DNA of 64,000 bases from Calamus simplicifolius (GCA_900491605.1 UESW01004011.1:219443-283442), one strand, 5' to 3'; shown: positions 9,588 to 21,884, counted from the first letter of the stretch. Translations and numbers: made by a program. Notes: generated from the sequence alone by a model not told the origin.

Positions 9588-10525
9588 TGATGGGGACATC
9601 AGTAAGAAGAAAAGGTTGCAGACTGACACTCTTTGGTTTTGTATTTAATCCCTTTCCATGGGTTCCACTTACTTGAGCCAATTCATGAAAAAAGAGTTTC
9701 AATTTTTCAAGTGGCAACTCATGCTTTAAAATTTTAAGTGTCGACTCATACCAAACTATCAATGCCTGCCAAGTATTAAAGTGTTGACACTTTCTGCCCT
9801 TGAGCCGACACTGCTGTCAAGCCATCAAGTCTTCTCTTTGTTTACTTGAAAGTCAAATCTTGAAGGACACATGAAGGTATCTGATGATGACACATGGCAA
9901 ACCAAGGAGGTGCCACATGGAAGCTTGTGCAACTGAATTTGTTAGGGATTATAATTAGTTAGCTACGTATCATAATTAATCCTTAGATTAGTTATGCTCT
10001 TTTGTAATTAGTTATGATCTCTTTTGGCTGAAATTTCTGAAAGTTTTTTGGCCTATAAATAGGGCCAAGCTTCCCCTATTGTGAAAAGAAGAAAGTTTAT
10101 GAAATAAAATTGAGTTTATTTGGGTTTTTTGCAAAGTGCCTTGTTTCTCTTTGAGTATGAAGAGAGTGAGATGCCCTTGGTTTCAGTTGAGGCCCTTGTT
10201 TCCCTAGTCTTAGAGCTAGGTCACTCCTTGAGGAAGAGTGTGAGAGGCCCAATTTGCTACTCTAATCCATTCTGCCAAGGTTCCATAAGATTTTCAAGAA
10301 GAAGGACAAGTGCTACCCAAGTTTTAGCAATTTTTTCAAACCCTTCCTTTCCTTGTTTGAATTTTTTATTTCCTTCAATTCCTTTGCCTCCACTGCCTTA
10401 CTTCTGATCACTTGCAGGTTCTCTTAAGGATTTTGGAGTTGAGGATGATGGTTCTACGTTAAGAATCAAGTACCAAGGTGAGTTCTTAAGTAAGGAGTGT
10501 AGATCTTGTCAACCAACCCTCAGTT
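9588..10525 (+). repeat. 5' LTR of chromovirus (conserved part)
   Basis: It aligns colinearly with 15904-16848, starting TGATGGGGACATCAG. A TATA-like CCTATAAATAGGG at about 10051-10063 lies about 70 bp upstream of a region rich in TTTGGG, as expected for a core promoter. Homology to the 3' LTR stops after CCAACCCTCAGTTCTT. Confidence 0.85.
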
Positions 10526-11487
10526 CTTAAGTAAGGATTCGAGTTTTGAAATAGGTAGTGGAGAGTTTGCTAAGCTGCTGGAATCTTCTAGCAACTACTT
10601 TCATAACAACTTCATCAACCAAATTTTAAAATTTTAAAATTTTAAATTTTAAAATCTAGAATTTTCACTCTGAGATCTATCTAATTCAATTTTTATTTTA
10701 AATTTTTGGAAATTTTAAACTTTAAATTTTAAATTTTAAAACGGGTTAGTTGGAGGTTAGTTAGAGGCTGAAATTTTCATTTAACCACTTTTACCTTCAA
10801 GGATGAAATTTTAAATTTAATTTTGAAATTTAAATTTTTTTTAAAAATTTGGCTTATGGAATCTAGACTTCAATTTGAATTTTGCAATTTAAATTGGCAT
10901 TTGCTGAATTTTAAAATTGGGTTAAATTTTACATATTGTGCTAAGTTTAGTTGATTATGCTAGTTAATTGTTGAAATTGTGTGCATTCATATATATAAAC
11001 CATCTTAATGGCATTCAATATAGTATAAGGGGAGGAGTTAATAACCTTTCCTTAGCCCATAACAACCATCCTCATTATGTATTGACCTAAGCCTTAATTA
11101 AAAATCAATTATACACCTAAACTAGGGACACCCATAAGTCGGGTTCAAGTGCAAAAGGAGGCAAAGTGCAATTTGAGTTTGTACTTATTCCTAGAAATTG
11201 ATATCTAAGACTAGAGGTCTAATGGCAAACACCTTAAGCGGACTTGCGGTTCTTTAATTGGGCCCTTGCAAAAGCAAGGGGGACCTCCCGCATTTCTACC
11301 TCTTACCTGACCAGTGGAAAGGGTAATTGCATCCTTAACTAGTACCTCATCAATTCCTGTATTTGAACTCCTGGGTCTAGGAGCCCTAGAAGCTAGGCTT
11401 GTACTACTTATCTTATAGGTCAAAAGCTCTATACCAATAGCCTCACACTCAGCTTGGTTTACCCATGGATCTAATCTTGAACTCTTT
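10526..11487 (+). other. Chromovirus leader with AT-rich AAATTTT repeats
   Basis: From 10615 to about 10930 the sequence is dominated by alternating AAATTTTAAAATTTT blocks. After that it is ordinary AT-rich DNA up to the gag homology. There is no matching segment in the 3' LTR and no primer-binding site is seen. This may be a replaced LTR end or an insertion. Confidence 0.5.
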
Positions 11488-12356
11488 ATGAGGACCCTAA
11501 CTGAAAAGTTTGACATTATAACTGAGCAATTAGGGCAAATCAATAAAGAATTAAATCAAGTAAAAGATAGGGTTGGGACCCTTGAAGAGCCCCAAAGGAT
11601 CCCCATCGAACCTGAGTCATCTAGGATAATCCATCAAGGTCCAAGAGTCCAATATCATGAGCACACCCCTGAGTAAAATTCAAGGAGACTTGACCCTGAT
11701 TTCATGGAAGAAGCCCGTTGAGTCCATCGGCCTGACTTCACTCCTGATCATATCCCTAGGCGACCTCACCAGGATTACTTAGATCAAGATGAAAAAGCCT
11801 TAAGGAACATTTGATTAGAGGCTCCTATCTTTGATAGAAGCCTAGACCCTAAGGCTTATATTAACTGGAAGGAATGGATCAATATTTTGAATGGTACGAG
11901 ATGACCGAGGAGAGAAAGTATAAGTTTGCCAAATTGAGGTTAGTCCCCAGGCTAGGTTATACTGGAAGAATATCGGGCGAATGCTTAGGCAAAGAGGAGA
12001 CATGCCTATAACCACTTGGAGAGCCATGAAAGTCAAGCTTAGGAAAAAGTATCTCCCTATGTCCTATCACCAAAGACTATTATCAGTGGCAAAGATTATA
12101 ACAGGGCAATAAGACTGTGGCTGAATATATTGCCAAGTTTGATGAGTTTACAATGAGGCGTAACATTGATGAATCAGAAGCTGTAACATTGTCTAGGGGT
12201 AAGGCCCCTATAGTTCAAAAGTGTAGCACCCCGAATGTCCAATGTTTTAGATGTAACAAGAAGGGACACTACGCCAACTAATGCCCTGCCCGTTCTCTAC
12301 ACATAGGAGAACTAGCTGAAGAGGACCCTAAAGACACTAAAGAGTTTGAAGAAGAG
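11488..12356 (+). pseudogene. Chromovirus gag
   Basis: Gag forms the virus-like particle that packages the element RNA. The frame opening at 11488 gives a coiled-coil-like start (TLTEKFDIITEQLGQINKEL). It is followed, with frame changes and stops, by KAYINWKEWINIL-like and KTVAEYIAKFDEFTMR-like segments, both typical of the gypsy retrotrans_gag domain. A CCHC knuckle, CFRCNKKGHYAN then C, lies at 12243-12284; it is interrupted by TAA at 12279-12281 just before its last cysteine. The gag homology runs directly into the protease frame at 12357. The start codon is uncertain. Confidence 0.75.
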
Positions 12357-15300
12357 GTGTATGAGGCTGAATCCAATCTGATCAATGAGTATGATGATGA
12401 GAAAGAAGAGGTTGATTATGATGAGACTTTGGGTGTTGTTAGAATTTTGATCCAAACAAAGAAAAAGGAAGATTGGAGAAGAACTAATATACTGCAAACA
12501 TTTATCAAGATAGGGGAGAAGATTTATAAAATCATTATAGACAATGGGAGTTGTGTGAATACTATTTCCACTAAAGCTATTAAGAATTTAGTCTTGACCC
12601 TTGTTCCCCATCCCAATCCATACAAAGTTTCTTGGATAGATTCAACATCCATTCCCATTAAATCCAGATGCCAAGTTTCCATTCAAATCCAATCCTATCA
12701 TGAACAAGTTTGGTGCGATGTACTACCCATAGGGGTAAGTAACATCATTTTGGATAGACCTTGGCTATATGATCACGATGCAACTTTATATGGTCAATCC
12801 AATTCTTGTACTTTCAACCATCTCGGGAAAAAGCTTGTCATTAACTCAATCCCACCTAAAGACAATATCAAGAAAGGGTCTAGTGATTTGAAAGAGAAGA
12901 AACAAGATCTGAATTTGATCAGTGTCAAAGAAATAAAGAAAGAAATCAATAAAGGATCACCTATGTGGATTTTGGCACTTAGAGAAAGTCGAAAGGAAGA
13001 TCCTAAGGAACCATCTCAGGAAGTCATAATGATCTTAGAAGACTTTAAGGATGTATTCCCAGAAGACCTACCCAATCACCTGCTCCCGCTTAGGGATATT
13101 CAGCATACAATTGATCTAGTCCCAGGAGCCACCTTGCCTAACCTACCTCATTATAGGATGAATCCTATTGAGCATGCTGAGCTACAAAGACAAGTTGGAG
13201 ATCTCCTTCAGAAAGGGTTTATTAGGGAGAGTTTAAGTCCTTGTGTAGTACATGTCCTACTGATCTCTAAGAAGAATGACACTTGGAGAATGTGCATCGA
13301 TAGTCATGCCATCAACAAAATCATGGTCAAGTATCGATTTCTTATCCCTTGCCTTGATGATATGCTTGATATGATGACCGGAGCCACTATTTTTTCCAAG
13401 ATTGATCTTAAGAGTGGTTATCACCAGGTTAGGATCAAACCTGGAGATGAGTGAAAAACTACATTCACAACTAAGGATGGTCTTTATGAATGGTTGGTTA
13501 TGTCCTTTGATCTATCAAATGCTCCTAGTACATTTATGAGAATCAGGACTCAAGTTTTGAGACCTTTCATGAAAAAAATTGTTATGGTATATTTTGATGA
13601 CATCCTCATCTATAGTAAGATTAGGAAGGACCATTTATATCACCTTAGACAAGTCTGTTACACCCTTAGAAAGAAAAATCTATATGCCAATCTGAAGAAG
13701 TGTGAATTCATGACTAATAGAGTGACCTTTCTTGGGTTCATTGTTACTATTGATGGTGTTTTTGCTGACCCCAAGAAAATTAAGTCCATAGTCGAGTGGC
13801 CGAACCCAAGAATATACATGACGTCTGTAGCTTCCACGATCTTACCACCTTCTATAGGAGATTCATCTGAGGATTTAGCACCATTGTTGCTCCAATCATG
13901 GATTGTCTTAAGAAAAGAAATTTTGAATGGACCAAACAAGCCAATAAAGCCTTCCTTGAGATTAAAAGAAGAATGACACAAGCAACAATCTTAAGGTTAC
14001 CTGACTTCTCTAAAGTTTTTGAGGTTGCTTATGATGCCTTCGGGATTAGAATTGGTAGAGTTTTAAGTCAGGAGAACCACCCGATAGCTTTTTTTAGCGA
14101 GAAACTGAATGGAGCAAAGTTGAGATATTCCACCTATGACAAGGAGTTATATGCGGTAGTTCAGGCTTTGAAATATTAGAGACATTACTTGTTACCGCAG
14201 GAGTTTGTTCTATTTTTCGATGACGAAGCCCTCCAATTTCTTAGCTTCCAAAAGAAGTTAAACCCTAGGCACGAAAAATGGGTAGAGTACATCCAAGCTT
14301 ATACCTTTGTTCTAAAACACCGTGCCGGTTCTGACAATAAGGTTGCCGATGCTTTAAGTCGACGTTCTATGCTCTTAACGTATGTAAGTACTGAGGTCAC
14401 AGGATTTGATAAGTTGAAGGAAGAATATAAAAGTTGCCCTAACTTTAGTGAGATTTTTGAATCTGTCAGTCTAAGGCGATCTAGAGAATATAAAGACTTT
14501 ATTTTCCATGATGGGTTCCTTTTTAAAGGAGATAAGTTGTGTATTCCCCGAACCTCAATTAGGAAATTCTTGATTTGGGAGATCCATGCTGGATGTTTAG
14601 CGGGCCATTTTGGGAGGAATAAAATTATTCTAACTTGGGAGGAACAATTCTTTTGGCACAACTTGAAACAAAATGTTGCCCAAGTTGTAGCCCAGTGTAG
14701 AACATGTGTTGTTGCTAAAATGCAAAAACAAAATACTGGACTATACACCCCTTTATCCATTCCTGATCGACCTTGGAAAGACATTAGTATGGACTTTGTG
14801 TTGGGACTACCAAAGACCTTAAGGAGACACAATTTCATCTTTGTGGTAGTTGATAGATTTTCTAAAATGGCATATTTTCTACCTTGTTCTCAGACCTTCG
14901 ATGCATCAAAAGTGACCAAGTTATTTCTGATGAAGTGGTTAGGTTACATGGGTTACCTAAATCTATCATGTCTGATAGGGATGTTAAATTCACCAGTTAC
15001 TTTTAAAAAATCCTATGGCACCTGTTAGGAACCAAGTTAAACTTTTTCACCACTTATCATCCCCAAACTGATGGACAAACTGAAGTTATAAATAGAGTCT
15101 TGGAAATATGTTGTGATGTTTAGTGGAAAAATATACTAAAAATTGGGACCTTTTACTGTCATGTATAGAGTTTGCCTATAATAGTTCAGTTAACAGATCC
15201 ACTGAAAAAAGTTCTTTTGAGATTATTCATGGATACAAACCAAAAAAGCCAATCGACCTCATTCCATTGCCCATGCATATACGAACATCAGAGTATTCTA

Positions 15301-15850
15301 AGTCATATGCACAACACATTAGGGATTTACAAAAGAAATTAGCAAGAAAATCCATATGAGCAATGAGAGTTACAAGCATATGGTTGATTTCCATAGAAGA
15401 GCCAAAGAATTTCATGTAGGAGACTTTGTCATGATAAGGCTTAGACCTGAACAATTTCAAAGAGAACTATGAAGAAACTACACGCACATGATGCAGGTCC
15501 TTTCAAAATAATAAAAGAATTAGACCTAATGCTTATGTACTGGACCTATCTTCTGACTTTGGTATTAGTTCCACCTTTAATATTTCATATCTGGTATAAT
15601 ACAAGAAACCAACAGTGACTCCTAGTGAGTTTTTAGGACCTGATCCATCCTTTGAGAGTGAACCAATCCCAGAGTGTCCACCAGCCACAAAGCGAGAAAG
15701 AATTGAGCGAAATTAGATGACAAGATTGTCACTACCCAAAAAAAAGACTATCAACGCTACTTGGTCCATTGGCAAGGTAGACCTGATTCTAAAAAGGATC
15801 ACTCAAGAAGAACTGTAAAGGATCAATCCAAATCTACTTGATATTACCAA
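12357..15850 (+). pseudogene. Chromovirus pol (protease, RT, RNase H, integrase)
   Basis: The domains occur in gypsy order. The protease has IIIDNGSCVNTIS (about 12530-12570) with the catalytic D-(S/N)-G. The reverse transcriptase starts near 13060; it contains FSKIDLKSGYHQVRI and the active-site YFDD at 13590-13601. RNase H lies at about 13900-14350 (FEVAYDAFGIRIG, YDKELYAVVQAL). The integrase HHCC region and core lie at about 14580-15230 (PWKDISMDFVLGLP, VDRFSKMAYFLP, HPQTDGQTEV). Damage includes a stop at 13452-13454 in RT, a frameshift near 13815, a stop at 14177-14179 in RNase H, a frameshift near 15005 in the integrase core, and further breaks after 15115. The enzymes would have copied and integrated the element; none can now be made whole. 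Confidence 0.9.
15700..15840 (+). pseudogene. Chromodomain-like end of chromovirus integrase
   Basis: The frame through 15749 reads YQRYLVHWQGRPDS, matching the Y-L-V-K-W-x-G core of retrotransposon chromodomains, which read histone marks and guide integration. The frame shifts within the next 20 bases to continue as RITQEEL-like sequence. No intact domain remains. Confidence 0.65.
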
Positions 15851-15890
15851 AGCCAAAATGATCCATACTCATCAGGGCCGAGTTTTTTTC

Positions 15891-15903
15891 ATCCGAGGAG
15901 GAT
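15891..15903 (+). other. Polypurine tract of chromovirus
   Basis: ATCCGAGGAGGAT directly precedes the 3' LTR start TGATCGGGAC at 15904. This is the position of the plus-strand primer in LTR retrotransposons. Confidence 0.7.
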
Positions 15904-17174
15904 TGATCGGGACATCAGCAAGAAGAAAATGTTGCAGACTGACACTCTTTGGTTTTGTATTTAGTTCACTTTCCATGGGTTCCACTTACTTGAGCCAATT
16001 CATGAAAGAAGAGTTTCAATTTTTCAAGTGGCAACTCATGCTTCAAAATTTCAAGTGTGGACTCATACCAAAGGATCAACACCTACCAAGTTTCAAAGTG
16101 TCGACACTTTCTGCCCTTGAGCCGACACTGCTGTCAAGCCATCAAGTCTTTTCTTTGTTTACTTGGAAGTCAAATCTTAAAGGACACATGGAGGTATCTG
16201 GTGATGACACATAGCAAACCAAGGAGGTGCCACATGGAAGCTTGTGCAACTTAATTTGTTAGGGATTGTAATTTGTTAGCTATATCATAATTAATCCTTG
16301 GATTAGTTATGCTCTTTTGTAATTAGTTATGATCTCTTTTAGTTGAAATTTTTGGAAGTCTTTTTGGCCTATAAATAGGGCCAAGCTTTTCCTCTTGTGA
16401 AAAGAAGGAAGTTTGAGAAATAAAATCAAGTTTATTTGGGTTTTTTGCAAAGTGCCTTGTTTCTCTTTGAGTATGGAGTGCATGAGATGCCCTTGGTTTC
16501 AGTTGAGGCTCTTGTTTCCCTAGTCTTAGAGCTATGTCAATCCTTGAGGGAGAGGGTGAGAGGCCCAATTTGCTACTCTAATCCATTCTGCCAAGGTTCC
16601 ATAAGAGTTTCAGAAAGAAGGATAAGTGCTACCCAAGTTTCAGCAATTTTTTCAAACCCTTCCTTTCCTTGTTTGAATTTTTTTTTTATTTTCTTCAATT
16701 CCTTTGCCTCCATGGCCTTACTTCTGATCACTTGCAAGTTCTCTTGAGGATTTGGAGTTGAGGATGATGGTTCCATATCAAGGATCAAGTGCCAAGGTGA
16801 GTTCTTAAGTAAGGAGGGTAGATCTTATCAACCAACCCTTAGTTCTTTGAGTGTTGAGTGCATCCCTTCCACTCCAAGCTCTTACTTCATTGTTGGAAAG
16901 AAAAACCCTTTTGATCCTTTGGATCTGAGGTCTTTAAAGGTGGCTTGACCTAGTTTGAAGGTTTTCATACCTTTAGATCCTGTTTTATTTTTATTTCTTT
17001 GAAAGAAGCTTGCCCAAGGGTGTTTAGATTTTGCTTCCGGCTTGATGATCTTCATCCCTTCCATGCATGAATACATCCATAGCTTGGGTTTAAATGCTCA
17101 TTAAAGGTGGTTAATCATTTAGAACACATTATCATCCCCTCATTCCATCATTTTTTTCTTTCTGTCCCCCATCA
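15904..17174 (+). repeat. 3' LTR of chromovirus
   Basis: It spans 1,271 bp from TGATCGGG to CCCCCATCA. The first 945 bp match the 5' LTR; the final 325 bp have no counterpart there. A TATA-like CCTATAAATAGGG lies at about 16368-16380. It is followed at once by the CAGAG target duplication. Confidence 0.88.
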
Positions 17175-17179
17175 CAGAG
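17175..17179. repeat. Right target-site duplication of chromovirus (CAGAG)
   Basis: It is identical to 9583-9587. Confidence 0.85.
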
Positions 17180-18720
17180 CCTTCCTTACAACCCTTAAGA
17201 AAGCTGCTCAGATGTGGTACTCTAGACTCAGACCAATATCAATGAGCTTCTTTCAGTAAGTCAACCAAATCTTCATCGGCCACTTTGTCATAGCAGAAAA
17301 CACAAGAAGACCTTTGCGATGTTGATGACTATTGAGTAGAAGAAGGATGAATTGCTAAGGAACTACTACTAGTGCTTTAACTCAAAGCAACTCAGAGGCA
17401 CCAAAGTTTAGAGACTTGGATACCTCAATAGCTATTGTAGCTCCTATGGGTGGCCTAAAGGACTTTAGGTTTAGCTTCTTATTAGCAAAACAATCACAGA
17501 AAGATCTTATTGAGTTGCTTGGTTGAGTTGAGAAGTATACTAATGTTGAGGAGATTCTTACAACTTAGAAAGAAGGTAAAAAAGGACCTTCGAATAAGCG
17601 GAATGGGATGACCAAAAGCCCAAGGAGTCCAAAAAAAGCTTCGAAAGTGGATAAGAATCTTTGCACCAATCCAAAACTCCTCTTTAGATGTTCGAGGGGT
17701 ACACACACAACACTCTTTAGGATGAAGTCAAAGTTGAGTAACAAAGATTGGCGCAAATAATATTGATTCCATAGAAATCATGGCCATATTAGTTAGGAGT
17801 GTTATTTATCTAAAAAATAAAATTAAATATCTCATTCAAAGAGAGTACCTTGGTTGATATGTGCATGACTGACCTTTGATGAAACAAGAATTTAGATTAG
17901 GGGCATGACCTCAAATGAGGACAGACAATAGGCCTACCAATGAAATTATTAGTATATTCCATCGAGGGCTAGCAGTAGGTAAGGAGACCTCCTCGGCTGG
18001 AAAGGCTTACACTCAATAAGTCTAAGTCAAGAAGTCTCCAACAAAAATATTGAAAGCCGAAAAGCCGAGTATCACCATTTCGAGTGAAGATTTTCAAGGA
18101 ATGTGAATTTGATATGATGATGCCCTAGCTATCTCGACCATTATACTAGTGGATAATAGAAGCTTGATAGACATTTTTTTTTTTTGAAATCTTTCAAAAG
18201 ATAGGGATAAATATAGATCGACTGTAACCTACTAAAGCACCCTTAGTCAGTTTTGCCTATGCACCTAACCGAGTTGAAGGGATTATTATGCTATTAGTCA
18301 CTATGGGGGGAGAGTCAAACTCTAAAATAATGATGGTAGATTTCATAGGGGTCAAGGTGCCAACTGCATATAACATCGTGTTAGATAAATTAAGTTTGAA
18401 CTCCCTCAAAGCGATTATCTCTGCCTATCACCTTATTATGAAGTTTTCTATGGACCAGGAGGCACGGAAACTTAGGAGAGACCAGATGATGGCTCGGCAA
18501 TCTATGTTGCCACCTTGGAGAGGAGCACCAATCTGTAAAAAAAAAATCCTTAGGAGAAAAGTTAGCTAAGGCCATGACCATAAACAATTTGTATTTTAGA
18601 GATGAGACAAAGGAGCAACATGTTCAATCGATAAAAGACTTGGATCCTGTACTGCTTGGAAATGGCAACATCAAGGTAACGCAAGTCAGTTCACTCTTGC
18701 CCAAATGAGTTTAGTATGAG
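17180..18720 (+). pseudogene. Tat-type Ty3/gypsy gag-protease remnant, 3' piece
   Basis: This is the continuation of the gag begun at 9430. The frame starts CRAFLTTLKKAAQMWYSRL, then after breaks gives IAIVAPMGGLKDFRFSFLLAK and VEKYTNVEEIL, the typical C-terminal gag blocks of this lineage. Next come KDW and FHRNHGH, resembling the Tat post-gag zinc-like segment. At 18280-18480 a protease-like region reads IMLLVTMGG, KIMMVDFIGVKVPTAYNIVL and SLNSLKAIISAYHLIMKF, the order expected for Tat protease. There are many stops and a T-run at 18175-18184, so it is a dead element. No reverse transcriptase of this copy is visible downstream. Confidence 0.75.
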
Positions 18721-20170
18721 ATCATCAAATTTCTCTATTCCCTATTTCAAACACTACCAAGTCTTTAATTTGGATGGAATATTAACCTTTCATATTAATT
18801 GTTCATAAAAGTAGTTGTAATTAGCGCAGTCTATTTTCATTAATGTAGAAAACAAAAATATATGACCAACTAAGCCAATCAGAGATGATCAGCCATCAAA
18901 AATTCCTATTTTTCATAATCTAGGGCCAATGAGGACAAATTAGTTGATACGTCACTTCTCTCTTGGCTTGTGGAGATATTCTAGCATTCTTTTTTTGGTG
19001 AAGAAATGGAGAAGTTAGGCATTTCTCCATTAGTTTACTAAGAAATTAAATATTTATAGGTACATATGAAAAATAAAAGAAAGAAGATTATAATGAAAGG
19101 GAGATAGTAGAGGGAGGATATAAGAAGAGGCAAAGTGAAAATAAATACAAGAAGACTATAATCAAAAAAATGATTGGGGGAAAGAAGTTATAACAAAAGA
19201 TAATGACTCTACGAAATTGCATGCGCAAAGATGAGATCAGGATAGAAATAGATGCACAGCCTTTTGAAGAATGAAGCTACTAGAGGAATTTTTTTTAGAA
19301 AAAAGTCTTTGCACTTCTCTCCAACCAGATTTTGCTGCAAATCATATTGACAATTAATCCTATGCTTTTCTAAAATTAGTTTCAATTTATCTTTTTCTTT
19401 GATTTTTCTATAAGTCTTAGGTTTTGGTTGGCCATTTTGTAGAAGATAATAAATCTTTAATTGAAATCCAAACTCTTTTTGCGAATAGGCATCTCATAAA
19501 GATACGAATTACAAATTCTATTAAAGCTTAATAAAAAGAGAAGTCATTGCTTACCGACTAATTTTTCTTTGCGAAAACCTCCCCAATATGCAATTTGTTT
19601 CTTAAGGCTAACTATAGGAATACTTTGACTTACAAAGGCAAAGCAGATTTTCAGATAAGATTTTAAAATTTCTATATCACACCTTCACAATTTAGGTGCT
19701 TATAAAAGGAGTAGATAGAGAATGTACCATTACTTGTAAGCTTTCAGTCCAGCATGTCTTCAATTCTGATTGGTTTGAAGGGAGCTATGAGCCATCACAA
19801 AGAATCAATATGATCCGCATCTTTCCTTAAAAGAGGACCAAAGAGTTTAATATCTCAGTCAAAGGATCGTCAATTCCATCAAAATGCTACAGAGTAATTA
19901 TGCTTGACAATTTTTTGTATAAGCTGCTGATGTTGACTCCATTCAATTTTTTTTAAAAAAATCTAATATTTTGATCATTTTCTAATACAAAGGTAGAAGA
20001 GTTTCAAAAGATCTCTTGATTTATGTAAATATCCCTCTAAATTGGTGAAAGCCCAACTAGAGAGGCTTTCACTGGTTTGTGAAAAATTATCCAACATGGA
20101 CTGCTGAAAGCCTAAAATGCATTCAAATTTGCAATGCAAATTATTTTTATTTAATTCATGTCTTAAACCA
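18721..20170. other. Unassigned AT-rich DNA
   Basis: I find no recognisable coding blocks or repeats. It may be the 3' remainder of the Tat element or an older intergenic stretch. Confidence 0.45.
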
Positions 20171-20329
20171 TTTTATCATCCAATTTCGTAATGAACTGCT
20201 AGGACATGAATCGTAATATTTTTAAAATTTAGAATATAAAGAACAACATTTAAAGGGGTCCAATATGTTAACCTAATCATGAAGACTGCTGCCATAGAAA
20301 TCCATTCTCCAACTCGGGCGTAGTCCGCC

Positions 20330-20800
20330 CATGAATCTGGGTGTTGAATTTTTGCTCGAACGAACCTGCAAGACAATCCTCTCACAGGAAATGTTGGGGT
20401 GGCCCCTGCGGAAAACCCTCCAATGCCCAAGTCAGTAAAAATTCATAGCAAGCAGATAAGAGGAGAAGGCTCTTACAGAAGAGTCCCTCAAGAATGGCTT
20501 TTCCAGATCTCTGAATGCTCTGCTTGAGCTTCAATGGATTTTTTAGTAAGAGAGTGAGCATACCTAAAAAATTTTAGGACAGAGTATTTATAGGCAGCTG
20601 GCATGATGACAGACAATTACCTGACTTCTTGGACGTGTCACAGGAAATCAGAAACCATCATGATTTGAATCTGATTCAAATCAAATTTGTTATGAGGCCG
20701 ATAGTATTCAAATCTGGTTAGTTAGAGAACCGACAGCTAGGAAGGCTAGTTGATGCTTTGAGATTCGACGATTTATAGACCCTAGGCCATAATTGGCATT
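20330..20800 (-). repeat. Solo LTR-like fragment, probably Tat/gypsy, minus strand
   Basis: On the minus strand there is a TATA-like CTATAAATACTCTG at about 20580-20593. About 180 bp after it comes the phrase GACTTGGGCATTGGAGGG with a CAGGGGCCACCCC block, a combination characteristic of the R-U5 region of plant Tat-type LTRs. No internal region in this orientation is attached, so it is a solo or truncated LTR. Confidence 0.55.
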
Positions 20801-21212
20801 ATTGGCTTTATTTTTCTCCTAGGATGGTTGGAGGCCCACATGGCTAGAATCTTTCCAGATAATTATGGATTTAAACTTCTGTTAATTTTGAGGAATTCAC
20901 CTTGGAAATCAAGCGATCGAAGCCGTCCATCGTATGAAGGATTCATCGTGATGATAGATAGCATGCACACTTGGGCTAGATATGGAGGTAGATCAATTTG
21001 CAAAGGTTCAAGGATACCTCGGTCTTGCCGAGGCATAGGGATACCTCGGTCTGACCAAAGCATAGGAATAGCTCGGTCTCACCGAGGCATAGGGATAGTT
21101 TGGAATCATCGAAGCTCGAACCTGCTGAGGTATGGCAATTTTATCTCGGGCTCACTGGAGAAGGCGATCGGATGCTCGCGGATGCTTGAGGAGGATGATT
21201 TGGCGACAATAG
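20801..21212 (+). repeat. 5' LTR end (U5) of a Tat-type element
   Basis: The last 65 bp (CTCGGGCTCACTGGAGAAGG through TTTGGCGACAA) match the end of the LTR at 23960-24024. It is directly followed by a primer-site-like sequence. The 5' limit of this LTR is uncertain. Confidence 0.55.
21008..21125 (+). repeat. Tandem hairpin units CCTCGGTC..CCGAGGCATAGGGATA
   Basis: A roughly 30-bp unit occurs three to four times. Each unit contains an inverted repeat (CTCGG / CCGAG) with a four- to six-base loop, so each can fold into a short hairpin. It lies in the LTR-like region just upstream of a primer-binding site. Confidence 0.75.
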
Positions 21213-21233
21213 ATTGGTGCGCCAAGTAGGGGG
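21213..21233 (+). promoter_or_regulatory. Primer-binding-site-like sequence of Tat-type element
   Basis: ATTGGTGCGCCAAGTAGGGG follows the LTR end GGCGACAATAG. Plant Tat elements have a similarly placed TTGGCGCC-type site complementary to a tRNA 3' end. Confidence 0.55.
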
Positions 21234-21884
21234 CAGAGCAATGGATTGTCAGCGATGCTAGCTTGCAGATCCTCATTCCCCTTTAGATCGAAATGGTGGA
21301 TCAAAAAGATGGTGATAACAAGAACCCAAGAATCTTCTGCCAGTTATGCTGAGGGGGCACTCTCAACGAGCTGAGCAACAAAATGCTAGCCACTCTACTC
21401 CACCATTACCGCTACCTCAGGCCATTCAAGCAAAAAGGCATTCCACCAGCACTTGCTAAGCTAACAAGGCAAGCTAGTAGAAGATATAAGTTCGCTTCAA
21501 CCAGCTTGTATAGAGTAGTGGGACAATAATAATTGAAGAGCCTCACTAGAGTTACTTCTCCAATTGGAAGCCACCAGAAAAAGAGGTAGCATCATGATCA
21601 TAATTGAGGGGGTGGCAGAGGCCATGCCCTCTCCCTCTCTCTCTCTCCCTCTCCCTGCTGCACCCCAAAGGTGGGTCCCCAAAACCTTCCACGAATGGCC
21701 CCTCTCCACTCTATCAAGCCTAAAGGCTAAAGCCAAGACGTGAATGTAAGGAAATAACGGTGCTACAAAAGCTAAGTACACTATGCCTAGACAACGTATT
21801 TCTTTCATTGATACTTAAAAATGTAATACAGGAAAGCTGGCCAGAGTCAGGTTACATCAAAACACAAAGAAAAAAGGACTCTAA
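21234..21884 (+). other. Tat-type element interior, mostly noncoding
   Basis: A short frame from 21293 gives MVDQKDGDNKNPRIFCQLC and, after a stop, a basic helical stretch. I cannot assign it to a gag family. A CT tract lies at about 21625-21655. No pol domains are seen, so this copy is probably a non-autonomous or deleted derivative. Confidence 0.4.

Larger units (their letters stand above)
9588..17174 (+). mobile_element. Ty3/gypsy chromovirus inserted in Tat gag
   Basis: The element is 7.6 kb, bounded by TGAT and ATCA and by CAGAG on both sides. Homologous LTR sequence begins at 9588 and 15904. Between the LTRs lie gag with one CCHC zinc knuckle, an aspartic protease, reverse transcriptase, RNase H and an integrase. 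These are followed by a chromodomain-like block, so it belongs to the chromovirus branch. The coding region carries several stops and frameshifts and is not functional. The 5' LTR lacks the last 325 bp present in the 3' LTR and no primer-binding site is recognisable after it, which points to a rearranged 5' end. Confidence 0.9.

Noticed and set aside
11211..11543. 110-codon minus-strand frame near the start of chromovirus gag
   Set aside because: Opposite to the gag homology with no supporting family; most likely a shadow.
14299..14838. 179-codon minus-strand frame
   Set aside because: Antisense of the chromovirus RNase H-integrase region.
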